Below, piece after piece: positions 7,475-14,588 of a stretch of DNA of 17,917 bases (its first letter is position 1; the number at the start of each line of letters is the position of its first letter). Under the pieces are notes generated by a model that was not told the origin of the DNA, ran no database searches, and worked only from the letters and a program-made list of their open reading frames with translations. Made by a program: the position numbers and the translations under genes. The DNA comes from an uncultured Erysipelotrichaceae bacterium (GTDB lineage Bacteria; Bacillota_I; Bacilli_A; RF39; UBA660): positions 1 through 17,917 of the forward strand of contig CADBRL010000098.1 of NCBI GenBank assembly GCA_902797105.1, written 5' to 3'.

Positions 7475-7852
7475 TTAGAAACATTCAACGATCGCATCAT
7501 CTTCATCTGATATTTCTCGTAAAGCACGATTTTTATTTGATGATGCTATAAAAGATATTCTTTCTGCAATTATTTCTGTGATATATTTTGTTTCATTTTG
7601 CTCGTTTACATAACTTCGATTTTGAACACGACCCTTTATACCTATAGTATCTCCAGTGTGACAATAATCCTTTGTAGCAGATGCCATGCCATTCCAAAGA
7701 ACACATCTAATAAAATCAGTTTCATATTTACCATCAGAATTTTTAAATCCTCGGGTTACAGCAATATTTATTATTGTTCTTTTTTTACCAGTTTCAGATA
7801 TTTCATATTCAGGGTCTTGTGATAATCTTCCAACTAAAATTACTTGGTTCAT
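7475..7852 (-). CDS. ssb: Single-stranded DNA-binding protein
   Basis: SSB coats ssDNA during replication, repair and recombination and recruits partners through its acidic C-terminal tip. The OB-fold is clear: MNQVILVGRLSQDPE start, 'TIINIAVTR', 'TDFIRCVLWNGMA' (the FIxCVxW core), 'IGIKGRVQNRSY', and 'TEIIAERISFI' end at about residue 100. At 125 aa it is short: the usual long Gly/Pro/Gln linker is missing, and the acidic tail reads DEDDAIVECF rather than ending in DDDIPF. The final Phe and acidic run are kept but the Pro is not. Start: AGGAGG is 8 nt upstream of ATG 7852; an out-of-frame ATG lies 4 nt before it. Likely co-transcribed with the 258-aa gene. It could be a secondary SsbB-like paralogue. 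Confidence 0.9.
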   Translation of the reverse strand: MNQVILVGRLSQDPEYEISETGKKRTIINIAVTRGFKNSDGKYETDFIRCVLWNGMASATKDYCHTGDTIGIKGRVQNRSYVNEQNETKYITEIIAERISFIASSNKNRALREISDEDDAIVECF

Positions 7853-7939
7853 ACATTTTTCCTCCTTTCAAACTAACTTTAACACAATTAAAGACATTAT
7901 TAAAATGGAAAAAATTACTAAATATGGAACATTTTTGTT

Positions 7940-7968
7940 AAAATTTGGTCTTTTTTTTACCAAATTTT
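7940..7968. repeat. 10-bp perfect inverted repeat between divergent ssb and the plus-strand gene
   Basis: AAAATTTGGT (7940-7949) and ACCAAATTTT (7959-7968) are separated by a C followed by eight T. It lies ~90 bp from the ssb start and ~100 bp from the plus-strand start in the only divergent intergenic region of the window. It may be an operator or a weak terminator of a short transcript. No clear ssb promoter was found next to it. Confidence 0.5.
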
Positions 7969-8011
7969 TGATTTTTTGTTCTCAATTTTCAAAATTAGTT
8001 AAAAATAGATA

Positions 8012-8040
8012 TTGTATTTTTTCTTAATATCTGATAAACT
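8012..8040 (+). promoter_or_regulatory. Tentative promoter for the plus-strand gene
   Basis: TTGTAT (8012-8017), 17-bp spacer ending in TGA, and TAAACT (8035-8040), a TGn-extended but imperfect -10. The spacing and position before the AGGAG at 8055-8059 are right. The match is mediocre in AT-rich DNA. Confidence 0.35.
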
Positions 8041-8071
8041 TAATATTAGAAAATAGGAGTGCTGATGTGAC

Positions 8072-8809
8072 ATGAATGGAGCAAATGTAAGCTACAATGA
8101 GATGATACTTAAGAATTATCAAAAAAATTATCCAAATTTGGCTGAATTTTCTTATAATTTAGAAAGTGATTGTTTAGTTTATGAAGGAAATTTTGTTAAA
8201 TTAAATGGTTATGGTTTAAGTAGAATTGACCCTGTTTTTTTCAATATGAACCCTGAAGATATTTTTATTTATTTTAAAGATGGATTTTATCAAAACGGAA
8301 ATAAAAATGCTCAGATTGAAGAATATTTAAGTCAGTTGATTATAACTGAAGACGAAGAAGAAACAATAAAAAAATATGTTAGTCAATACATTGATGAATT
8401 AAATATTTATGCTAGAAATGCTCATGTTTTTGATAAATTTTATCAAAATGAAAGTATTAGAGATTTTGTAACTGATATTATGACTGCTAAAAAGATTATT
8501 GAAGATGCTAAAAGACTTTCTAGTCCAAATACTTATAATGCTTATCAAATGATTGCAAATGCTTATAATAGTGAAATGGATAATATGAACCAAAATCAAA
8601 CACAAAATCAAGGCCTTGATAAACCAATGACTTTGACACGAACAAAACCTGAATTTGGTGGTTATAGTGAATTTGATAAGAATGTTGATTATTTAAATGA
8701 ACTTAATAGAAAAGATAAAATGGGAATGGCTGGATATACAAGTTTAATTTTAATAATTACTTCAGCTATTACATTTGGAATGTACTTAGCATTAAAATTA
8801 CTTGGTTAA
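8072..8809 (+). CDS. C-terminally tail-anchored membrane protein, unknown function
   Basis: The only plus-strand gene. Its 245 residues have no signal peptide. The cytoplasmic part is rich in Asn, Tyr, Glu and Asp and has no motif I recognise: a mixed region (1-90), a helical stretch (90-155, 'DEEETIKKYVSQYIDELNIY' and following), and a low-complexity Asn/Gln linker around 168-180 (NQNQTQNQG). A single hydrophobic segment at about 221-242 (SLILIITSAITFGMYLALKL) ends the chain almost at once, so the bulk should face the cytoplasm. The start at 8072 is forced by an in-frame TGA at 8063. AGGAG lies 12 nt upstream, a slightly long spacing. It ends in a terminator shared with uppS. It is divergent from ssb and convergent with uppS, hence independently regulated. 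Confidence 0.75.
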   Translation: MNGANVSYNEMILKNYQKNYPNLAEFSYNLESDCLVYEGNFVKLNGYGLSRIDPVFFNMNPEDIFIYFKDGFYQNGNKNAQIEEYLSQLIITEDEEETIKKYVSQYIDELNIYARNAHVFDKFYQNESIRDFVTDIMTAKKIIEDAKRLSSPNTYNAYQMIANAYNSEMDNMNQNQTQNQGLDKPMTLTRTKPEFGGYSEFDKNVDYLNELNRKDKMGMAGYTSLILIITSAITFGMYLALKLLG

Positions 8810-8840
8810 AAAAATTGGTGAATTTGTATCACCAATTTTT
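8810..8840. terminator. Bidirectional terminator between convergent genes
   Basis: 12-bp perfect stem (AAAAATTGGTGA / TCACCAATTTTT, arms 8810-8821 and 8829-8840) with a 7-nt loop and T-rich flanks in both directions. It serves the plus-strand tail-anchored gene and the minus-strand uppS, and it overlaps the uppS stop codon. Confidence 0.85.
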
Positions 8841-9540
8841 ATTTTATATTACCAAATCTTCTATCTCTTTTTTCATATTCTTCGATTGCTTCTTCCAAAC
8901 ATTTTGGAGTAAAGTCAGGAAAATATACTTTAGGAAAGTACATTTCAGCATAGGATATTTGCCATAGCATGAAGTTACTAACTCTATTTTCACCACTTGT
9001 GCGAATTAAAAAGTCAACATCTGGTAAATCATTATATAAGTATTTTTTGAATAATTCTTCATTTATATCATTAATATTTAATTTATTTTCTAAAACAGCT
9101 GTTGCTATTTTTTTAGTAGCATCCACTATTTCTTGTCTACCCCCATAACTTAAACAAAAGTTAACAACTAAGCCTGTATTATCTTTTGTGGCTTCTTCAA
9201 GTTCATCTATGGCTTTTACAATTTCTGACTTTATAAATTCTTTTTGAGATGAAAATAAAACTTTAATATTGGCATTTTTATATTTTTCTTTGCATTTTTT
9301 GAACCATTTCATGAAAAGTTCCATTAAATAATTTACTTCTTCTGGACTTCTACTAAAATTTTCAGTTGAAAAAACATATAAACTTAAATAATTTGCTATA
9401 CTTTCTTTATTTATGTACAAAATTATTTTTTCAAGTGCTTCTGCTCCAGCTTTATGTCCTTCGCTTCTGCTCTTTCCTTTTTCTTTTGCCCATCTGCCAT
9501 TACCATCTACAATAATTCCTATGTGATTTATCTTTGTCAT
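8839..9540 (-). CDS. uppS: Isoprenyl transferase / undecaprenyl diphosphate synthase
   Basis: Condenses FPP with IPP in cis to form undecaprenyl diphosphate, the lipid carrier for peptidoglycan and other wall polymers. At 233 aa all family signatures are present: HIGIIVDGNGRWAK (residues 6-19, Asp of the diphosphate site), RSEGHKAGAE, 'LSLYVFSTENFSRSPEEV', 'VNFCLSYGGRQEIV', and 'DVDFLIRTSGENRVSNFMLW' with the C-terminal FPDF and RDRRFGNI. The start ATG overlaps the dacA stop as ATGA (4 nt). Its SD, AAGGAGAAG, is supplied by the Arg codons of the DacA tail, so translation is likely coupled. Last gene of the mazE-to-uppS run. Confidence 0.96.
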   Translation of the reverse strand: MTKINHIGIIVDGNGRWAKEKGKSRSEGHKAGAEALEKIILYINKESIANYLSLYVFSTENFSRSPEEVNYLMELFMKWFKKCKEKYKNANIKVLFSSQKEFIKSEIVKAIDELEEATKDNTGLVVNFCLSYGGRQEIVDATKKIATAVLENKLNINDINEELFKKYLYNDLPDVDFLIRTSGENRVSNFMLWQISYAEMYFPKVYFPDFTPKCLEEAIEEYEKRDRRFGNIK

Positions 9541-10706
9541 TTACGTCTTCTCCTTCTTCTATGCTTTTTTTTCTTAAGGACAAATATTAATATTATAATT
9601 AAAGATGCTAAAATTATTAGAGATACTTCAATTGGATAATATTTAATATTTTCTTCAAGGTAAACAATACTTGTATCAAGTAATTTATTGCCTTCATAAA
9701 TTTTTATTGTTCCAATTTTTGCGCCTTTTTGGGTTTTATAAGATATCTCATCTACACCTTCATATACATAATTTACTTTAGTATCATTTTTTAAATATAA
9801 TGATATATTTTCAGAGCCTGTTATTTTATATGATTTGTTACTACTTAATTTGATAGGTATTTCTTTAATAAATGTGCTATCATCTAAAATATTTTGATAA
9901 CTGTAATTTTCATCATAGTAGTTATAAATATTTATTGTGTCTTTAACTGCATTATATGGATATTCTGTACTTGATTTTATTACTACAAGTAAATAATTTA
10001 CATCATGAAGATTTGTTATTGAAGCAAGACAGCGACCAGCTTCTTTAGTAAATCCACTTTTCGCACCATCTATTTTATTCGTCTGTAAAATATTATCATA
10101 GTTACTCACTGTACTTTTTAAGTTTAAACCATTTGTTGTTTTGTAACTTTTAGTTGTAAATACCTTTTTAAATACATCATTTTTTAAAGCATATTTTAAT
10201 AATTTAGCTATATCACTTGCTGTTGAATAATTATTTTTATCATCTTTTCCAATAGGATTTGAAAATTGAGTATTATTTAATCCTATTTTTTTTGCTGTTT
10301 CATTCATTTTAGCTATAAACTTTTTATAACCTAGTGTATTATTTACTGCAGCATTAACAGCATCCGCACCACTTGGAAGTAAAATACCATAAAGTAAATC
10401 TTCATATGTTACTTTATCTCCGACTTTAAAACCTGCTTTTGAGTACCCTGTTGTGCCTTCGAAATCTTTTTCTGTAATAGTTATTTCTTTAGTTAAATCA
10501 CTTGTATTTTCGATTGTTACTAAAGCTGTCATCATCTTTGTTAAACTTGCTATTTCAACTATTTCATCTGCATTTTTACTATATAATACCTTATCATCAT
10601 TCATGTTGTATAAAATTACATTTTCCCCAGTAATAGAAAATTCTTCGGCGTATACAGGATAGATAAAGAAAAAGAGGCTTAGAAGAAAAATACTAACTTT
10701 CTTCAT
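9537..10706 (-). CDS. dacA: Serine-type D-alanyl-D-alanine carboxypeptidase (DacA/PBP5 family)
   Basis: Trims the terminal D-Ala from peptidoglycan stem peptides outside the membrane. Signal peptide at residues 1-20 (MKKVSIFLLSLFFFIYPVYA). Serine-DD-peptidase motifs: SxxK as S54-LT-K57, and KTG-type as KSG at 216-218. The second motif, SxN in the family, reads SGA at 112-114 (LLPSGADA), so the Asn is replaced. This variant occurs in some relatives, so activity is not excluded. A PBP5-like C-terminal beta domain is followed by one TM helix (about 354-376) and a very basic tail (KKKKHRRRRRRK) as cytoplasmic stop-transfer. Length 389 aa is typical. The ATG overlaps the cysS stop by 1 nt (TAATG). 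Confidence 0.93.
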   Translation of the reverse strand: MKKVSIFLLSLFFFIYPVYAEEFSITGENVILYNMNDDKVLYSKNADEIVEIASLTKMMTALVTIENTSDLTKEITITEKDFEGTTGYSKAGFKVGDKVTYEDLLYGILLPSGADAVNAAVNNTLGYKKFIAKMNETAKKIGLNNTQFSNPIGKDDKNNYSTASDIAKLLKYALKNDVFKKVFTTKSYKTTNGLNLKSTVSNYDNILQTNKIDGAKSGFTKEAGRCLASITNLHDVNYLLVVIKSSTEYPYNAVKDTINIYNYYDENYSYQNILDDSTFIKEIPIKLSSNKSYKITGSENISLYLKNDTKVNYVYEGVDEISYKTQKGAKIGTIKIYEGNKLLDTSIVYLEENIKYYPIEVSLIILASLIIILIFVLKKKKHRRRRRRK

Positions 10707-12094
10707 TATATAGCCTCATAAGTTGTGCCTTCGCGAGTATCTTTTAAAACAATTCCTTTTGCAAGTAATTCGGCTCTGATACTATCAGCAAGTTCATAAT
10801 TTTTGTTCTTTTTAGCTTCATTGCGTTCATTTATTTTTTGAATAATTTCTTCTTCATTATCAATTTTCTTTATGTCTTGTTTTAATAAATCTAGACTTAG
10901 TACACTATCAAATTCACCAACTAATTTGTATTTTGTACCTTCATTTACATCACTTTTTAGTAAATCATGTAAAACTGTTATAGCATTTGCTGTGTTTAAA
11001 TCATCTTCTAGGCATGATACAAATTTACTTTTCCACATTTTATAATCTTCTTCATTAATGTTATTGTCAAATTTTAGACTTGATGTTTTACTACGTAATT
11101 TTTTATATGCATTTTCTGCACCATCTAGTGTACTATATGAAAATGTTAATTGACGACGATAATGACTTAAAAGACACATATATCTAAAACTTAGTGGGTC
11201 ATAACCTTTTTCTTTTAATACTTGAACTGTTAAAATTGCTCCATGACTTTTACTCATTTTACCAGTTTCATCATTTAAATGTTCATTGTGGAACCAATAG
11301 TTACACCATTTATGTCCAAGATAACTTTCACTTTGGGCAATTTCGTTCGTGTGATGAGGAAATATATTATCTACTCCACCACCATGAATGTCTAAATATT
11401 CCCCTAAGTATTTGATGCTTATACCAGTACATTCTATATGCCATCCTGGATATCCTAGTCCCCATGGACTTTCCCATTTTAAATCTTGTTCATCAAATTT
11501 AGATTTAGTAAACCAAAGGACAAAATCATTTTGGTTTTTCTTTGAGTCGTCTTCTTCTACACCTTCACGAACACCAACAACCATTTCATCAGCTTTATGA
11601 TTCGTAAGCTTGTAGTAATCATCTAATTTTGATGTATCAAAATATATATTTCCTCCGCTTTTATAAGCATAGCCTTTAGCAAGTAAATTTTCTATTATTT
11701 TAATATATTCATTTATATTTGCTGTTGCTGGTGCTACGACATCTGGAACTCTATTGTTTAAATCTTCAAAATCTTTAAAGAATGCATCAGTATAAAATCT
11801 AGCGATATCCATTACAGTTTTATGCTCTTTTTTGGCACTACTTACCATTTTGTCATCACCAGAGTCTGAGTCACTTGTTAAATGACCAACATCAGTAATG
11901 TTCATAACTCTTTTAACATCATAGCCAAGATATCTTAAAGTTTTATCTAAAATATCATGACCAATGTAATTTCTCATGTTACCTATGTGAGCATAATGAT
12001 ATACTGTTGGTCCACATGTATATAATCCGACTTTACCTTCTTGCCATGGTACAAATTCTTCGATATTTCTTGTAAGTGTATTATATATTTTCAT
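10706..12094 (-). CDS. cysS: Cysteinyl-tRNA synthetase
   Basis: Class I aminoacyl-tRNA synthetase charging tRNA-Cys. The HIGH motif is HIGN (36-39) and KMSKS is at 279-283. The catalytic zinc that selects cysteine is supported by C27 (TCGPTVY), C222 (WHIECTGIS), H247 and E251 (DNIFPHHTNE), all in place. 'LDIHGGGVDN' and 'WFHNEHLN' are conserved core segments, followed by the DALR-type anticodon-binding helices. Length 462 aa is normal. The start ATG at 12094 has AAGGAG 7 nt upstream. It sits between the 130-aa membrane protein and dacA and shares the directional gene run with gltX. Confidence 0.97.
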   Translation of the reverse strand: MKIYNTLTRNIEEFVPWQEGKVGLYTCGPTVYHYAHIGNMRNYIGHDILDKTLRYLGYDVKRVMNITDVGHLTSDSDSGDDKMVSSAKKEHKTVMDIARFYTDAFFKDFEDLNNRVPDVVAPATANINEYIKIIENLLAKGYAYKSGGNIYFDTSKLDDYYKLTNHKADEMVVGVREGVEEDDSKKNQNDFVLWFTKSKFDEQDLKWESPWGLGYPGWHIECTGISIKYLGEYLDIHGGGVDNIFPHHTNEIAQSESYLGHKWCNYWFHNEHLNDETGKMSKSHGAILTVQVLKEKGYDPLSFRYMCLLSHYRRQLTFSYSTLDGAENAYKKLRSKTSSLKFDNNINEEDYKMWKSKFVSCLEDDLNTANAITVLHDLLKSDVNEGTKYKLVGEFDSVLSLDLLKQDIKKIDNEEEIIQKINERNEAKKNKNYELADSIRAELLAKGIVLKDTREGTTYEAI

Positions 12095-12110
12095 TTTTTC
12101 TCCTTATTTG

Positions 12111-12503
12111 TTATTCATTACTTAATACTTCTAAAGTTATTTCATTATTTTCAGTGTTAAAATCTATTAATTTTATCTTGTAATTTGTCTTTTTTATAGT
12201 TATTTCTTTATCTATTTTATTACTTAATTCTATATACTCAAAGTGAGGATTATTTATGACTAAAATCTTAGCCAAAGTTTCTCCTTCACCACTGCATTCT
12301 TCAGTTTTACAAGTATTATCAATTACTTTTGTAAATTTTAAGTATATTTTATCATCAATTTCAGCTAAATCTTTAACTTTCATTGTAAATTCTTGATTTC
12401 TATGAGTATAAATATTTTCACCTTCATTAAAGAAAAGATATATAAAAATTCCGATGATAATAAAAACTATTGGTATAACTAGCCAGCCTATTCTTTTTCT
12501 CAT
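12111..12503 (-). CDS. Small membrane-anchored protein between gltX and cysS, unknown function
   Basis: 130 residues with one N-terminal TM helix (residues about 6-25, IGWLVIPIVFIIIGIFIYLF) preceded by MRKR, so the C-terminal ~100 residues should be extracytoplasmic. That part looks all-beta: 'FTMKVKDLAEIDDKIYLKFTKV', a Cys pair (NTCKTEEC, positions about 63-69), 'GEGETLAKILVIN', and a closing 'YKIKLIDF'. The layout of a strand, a Cys-x5-Cys loop and a Gly-rich turn recalls small exported domains with a CPxxxxCVWAGE loop, but the signature is not conserved, so I do not assign it. The ATG overlaps the gltX stop by 4 nt (ATGA), so it is co-translated with gltX. Confidence 0.75.
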   Translation of the reverse strand: MRKRIGWLVIPIVFIIIGIFIYLFFNEGENIYTHRNQEFTMKVKDLAEIDDKIYLKFTKVIDNTCKTEECSGEGETLAKILVINNPHFEYIELSNKIDKEITIKKTNYKIKLIDFNTENNEITLEVLSNE

Positions 12504-13921
12504 TTTGTTAACCTATTTAATATTTCTTCTTTTCCAATTAGGTATAAAGTATCTGCTAATTCTGGTCCATGCATTATGCCACTTGCTGCTATTCTTATTG
12601 GCATATATAGCATTTTTCCCTTTACTCCAGCTTTTTCTTTAACATTGTTTATAACGTTTGATAGAGCTTCAACTGTCCAATCAGTTGTATTTTCAATTTC
12701 TTCTTTGAAAACTTTAACAACATGAGGTATTATTTCATCACTTTTCATAAATTCTGCTGCTTCTTCATTTACTACAAATTCATTTGTAAAGAATGATGCT
12801 GTTACTTCATTAATTTCTGCTCCATAATCAATGTGGTTTTTATAAACAAGTAATAATCTGTTAACCCAATCTTCAGTTTTACCTTCGGTATTGTTTGTAA
12901 AATATTTTTTAATCCAAGTTAAATATTCTTCGTCACTTAGATTATTTATATAATGATGGTTAAACCATTTTAACTTTTTAACATCATACTGACTTGATGA
13001 TTTACTTATTCTGTTTTCATTAAAGTTTGCAATAAGTTCTTCCATGGTAAAGACTTCTTGATTAGTTTCTGGGCTCCATCCAAGTAATGCTAAATAGTTT
13101 ACTACAGCACTTGGTAAATATCCTTGATTGTAAAGGTCCATGAATGATGCATCTCCATTACGTTTAGATAATTTATTGCCATCTTCACCTAGAACCATAG
13201 CAACATGGATATATGTTGGTTTTTCCCAGCCATATGCTTCATAAAGTAAATTGTATTTAGCTGTTTGGTCTAGATATTCTTTACCACGAATTACATGGGT
13301 TATTTCCATTAAATGATCATCAATTACATTAGCAAAATTGTATGTTGGAAAACCATCACTTTTAAGTAGTATTTGGTCATCTAAGATGCTATTATCAATT
13401 TTAATTTTGCCATATACGACATCTTCCACTATAGTTTGTCCAGTTTTAGGCATTTTTTGTCTAATTACATATGGTACTCCATTTTTTAGTTTTTCTTCAA
13501 TCTTTTCCTTACTTAATCTTGAACATCTACCATCATATAAAAATGGTTTATGTCTTTCATCAGCATGTTTTCTCATTGCTCCTAGTTCTTCTTCAGAACA
13601 AAAACAATAATAAGCTTTGCCCATTTCTACAAGTTTTAAGGCATATTCTTTATAGATGTCTTTTCTCTCACTTTGAATGTATGGTCCGTATCCTTTTTCA
13701 TTATTTGGGCCTTCATCTATTTTAAAACCACAGATGTCTAAAGTATTGTAAATAAAATCTATTGCTCCTTCAACTTGACGTTCTTGGTCTGTATCTTCAA
13801 TTCTTAATATAAAATCTCCATTATATTTTTTAGCTAATAAATATTCAAATATTGCTGTTCTTAAATTTCCTATGTGCATGTATCCAGTTGGACTTGGTGC
13901 ATAACGTGTTCTTACTTTCAT
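12500..13921 (-). CDS. gltX: Glutamyl-tRNA synthetase
   Basis: Class I synthetase charging tRNA-Glu; in Bacillota it usually also mischarges tRNA-Gln for later amidation. Motifs: APSPTGYMHIGNLR (HIGH as HIGN, 16-19), ILRIEDTDQER (40-49), and KLSKR (250-254) as the KMSKS equivalent. A zinc-finger-like CFC (106-108) and GRC (131-133) are in the expected connection region. 'LNYLALLGWSP'-type text is seen as NYLALLGWSPET. The C-terminal half is the helical anticodon-binding domain. Length 473 aa is normal. ATG at 13921 with AAGGAG 8 nt upstream. It starts 15 nt after mazF with no terminator between, so it probably shares the mazEF transcript. Confidence 0.97.
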   Translation of the reverse strand: MKVRTRYAPSPTGYMHIGNLRTAIFEYLLAKKYNGDFILRIEDTDQERQVEGAIDFIYNTLDICGFKIDEGPNNEKGYGPYIQSERKDIYKEYALKLVEMGKAYYCFCSEEELGAMRKHADERHKPFLYDGRCSRLSKEKIEEKLKNGVPYVIRQKMPKTGQTIVEDVVYGKIKIDNSILDDQILLKSDGFPTYNFANVIDDHLMEITHVIRGKEYLDQTAKYNLLYEAYGWEKPTYIHVAMVLGEDGNKLSKRNGDASFMDLYNQGYLPSAVVNYLALLGWSPETNQEVFTMEELIANFNENRISKSSSQYDVKKLKWFNHHYINNLSDEEYLTWIKKYFTNNTEGKTEDWVNRLLLVYKNHIDYGAEINEVTASFFTNEFVVNEEAAEFMKSDEIIPHVVKVFKEEIENTTDWTVEALSNVINNVKEKAGVKGKMLYMPIRIAASGIMHGPELADTLYLIGKEEILNRLTK

Positions 13922-13936
13922 AAATAATTCTCCTTC

Positions 13937-14275
13937 TTAATTTTCAAAAAAACTTTTTATTAATTCTAATATGTTATTAAATTCTTCGTCGCTACATCGC
14001 TCTATAAACTCAATGTTGCGCTCAGCATAATCAATGCTTCTGATGTGCTCACACAAAACTGACCCCTTTATTTTTTTTAGACCAGCAAGCTCATAATGAG
14101 TTGGAAATCCTTTAGTATTTGTTGTAATTGGACAAACTATTGCCATATTTGTAAACTGATTAAATAATCTACTACTTATTACTAAAGCTGGTCTTTCTCC
14201 TTTTTGTTCATGCCCTTTTATAGGGTTTAAATTAATATATACGATATCTCTTTCTTGTGGAATATATTTTACCAT
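13937..14275 (-). CDS. mazF: MazF/PemK-family mRNA endoribonuclease toxin
   Basis: Toxin of a type II toxin-antitoxin module that cleaves mRNA at short sequences. Residues 9-34 show the classic 'ERDIVYINLNPIKGHEQKGE' followed by RPALVIS, with the catalytic-region Arg at 28 (ERPALV). 'VCPIT' (47-51) gives the Thr, and 'GSVLCEHIRSID' is the late conserved strand and helix. The protein is 112 aa from ATG 14275, typical for MazF. A further in-frame ATG at 14302 would lie deep inside mazE and is not used here. At 14275 the start overlaps the mazE stop by 7 nt and has GAGGGGAAAAGAG upstream, giving the usual antitoxin-first coupling. All key residues look intact, so it is probably active. Confidence 0.93.
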   Translation of the reverse strand: MVKYIPQERDIVYINLNPIKGHEQKGERPALVISSRLFNQFTNMAIVCPITTNTKGFPTHYELAGLKKIKGSVLCEHIRSIDYAERNIEFIERCSDEEFNNILELIKSFFEN

Positions 14276-14511
14276 AACTCTTTTCCCCTCGCTTCGTCCC
14301 ATTTAAAGTCTTCCACTTTTTCAGGACCTTTGTATTTTTTAATTCTTGATTTTAATGTTTCTGGCTTTCTAAGAGCTTTAGTAACAATGATTTGTTCCCC
14401 CTCTCTTGTAATGTTTACTGCATCTCCTGATTTTAAATTTAAAGCCTCTAAATAAACTTTGGGTATTCTTATTCCATTAGAATTTCCCCATTTTTGTACT
14501 TTGTATGCCAT
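14269..14511 (-). CDS. mazE: MazE-type antitoxin, AbrB/SpoVT DNA-binding fold
   Basis: 80 residues. The N-terminal ~50 form the swapped-hairpin AbrB/MazE fold: VQKWGNSNGIRIPKVYLEAL, then LKSGDAVNITREGEQIIV. This part dimerises and binds the operator. The C-terminal ~30 residues (RKPETLKSRIKKYKG and acidic VEDFKWDEAR) should be the disordered arm that wraps MazF. ATG at 14511 with GGAGGGA upstream. It overlaps mazF by 7 nt and sits behind a near-consensus promoter that it would be expected to repress together with MazF. Confidence 0.92.
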   Translation of the reverse strand: MAYKVQKWGNSNGIRIPKVYLEALNLKSGDAVNITREGEQIIVTKALRKPETLKSRIKKYKGPEKVEDFKWDEARGKELW

Positions 14512-14530
14512 AACTTATCCCTCCATCTCT

Positions 14531-14559
14531 AATATATACATAGTCTATATCAAAGTCAA
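14531..14559 (-). promoter_or_regulatory. mazEF (and probably gltX operon) promoter
   Basis: TTGACT (14554-14559), exactly 17 bp, TATATT (14531-14536) on the minus strand. Between and over the boxes lies a partly palindromic stretch with ATATA and TATAT arms (about 14533-14550), a plausible MazE operator. No other promoter was found for the genes downstream to uppS. Confidence 0.7.
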
Positions 14560-14588
14560 GTAAAATTTGTTAATTTGTGAAAAAAATT

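Noticed and set aside
7440..7490. Attenuator between ssb and the 258-aa gene
   Set aside because: Only a 5-bp stem (ATGTT/AACAT) before a T-rich stretch; too weak.
13922..13936. T-box or other leader before gltX or cysS
   Set aside because: Only 15-17 nt separate these genes from their upstream neighbours, too little for a T-box.
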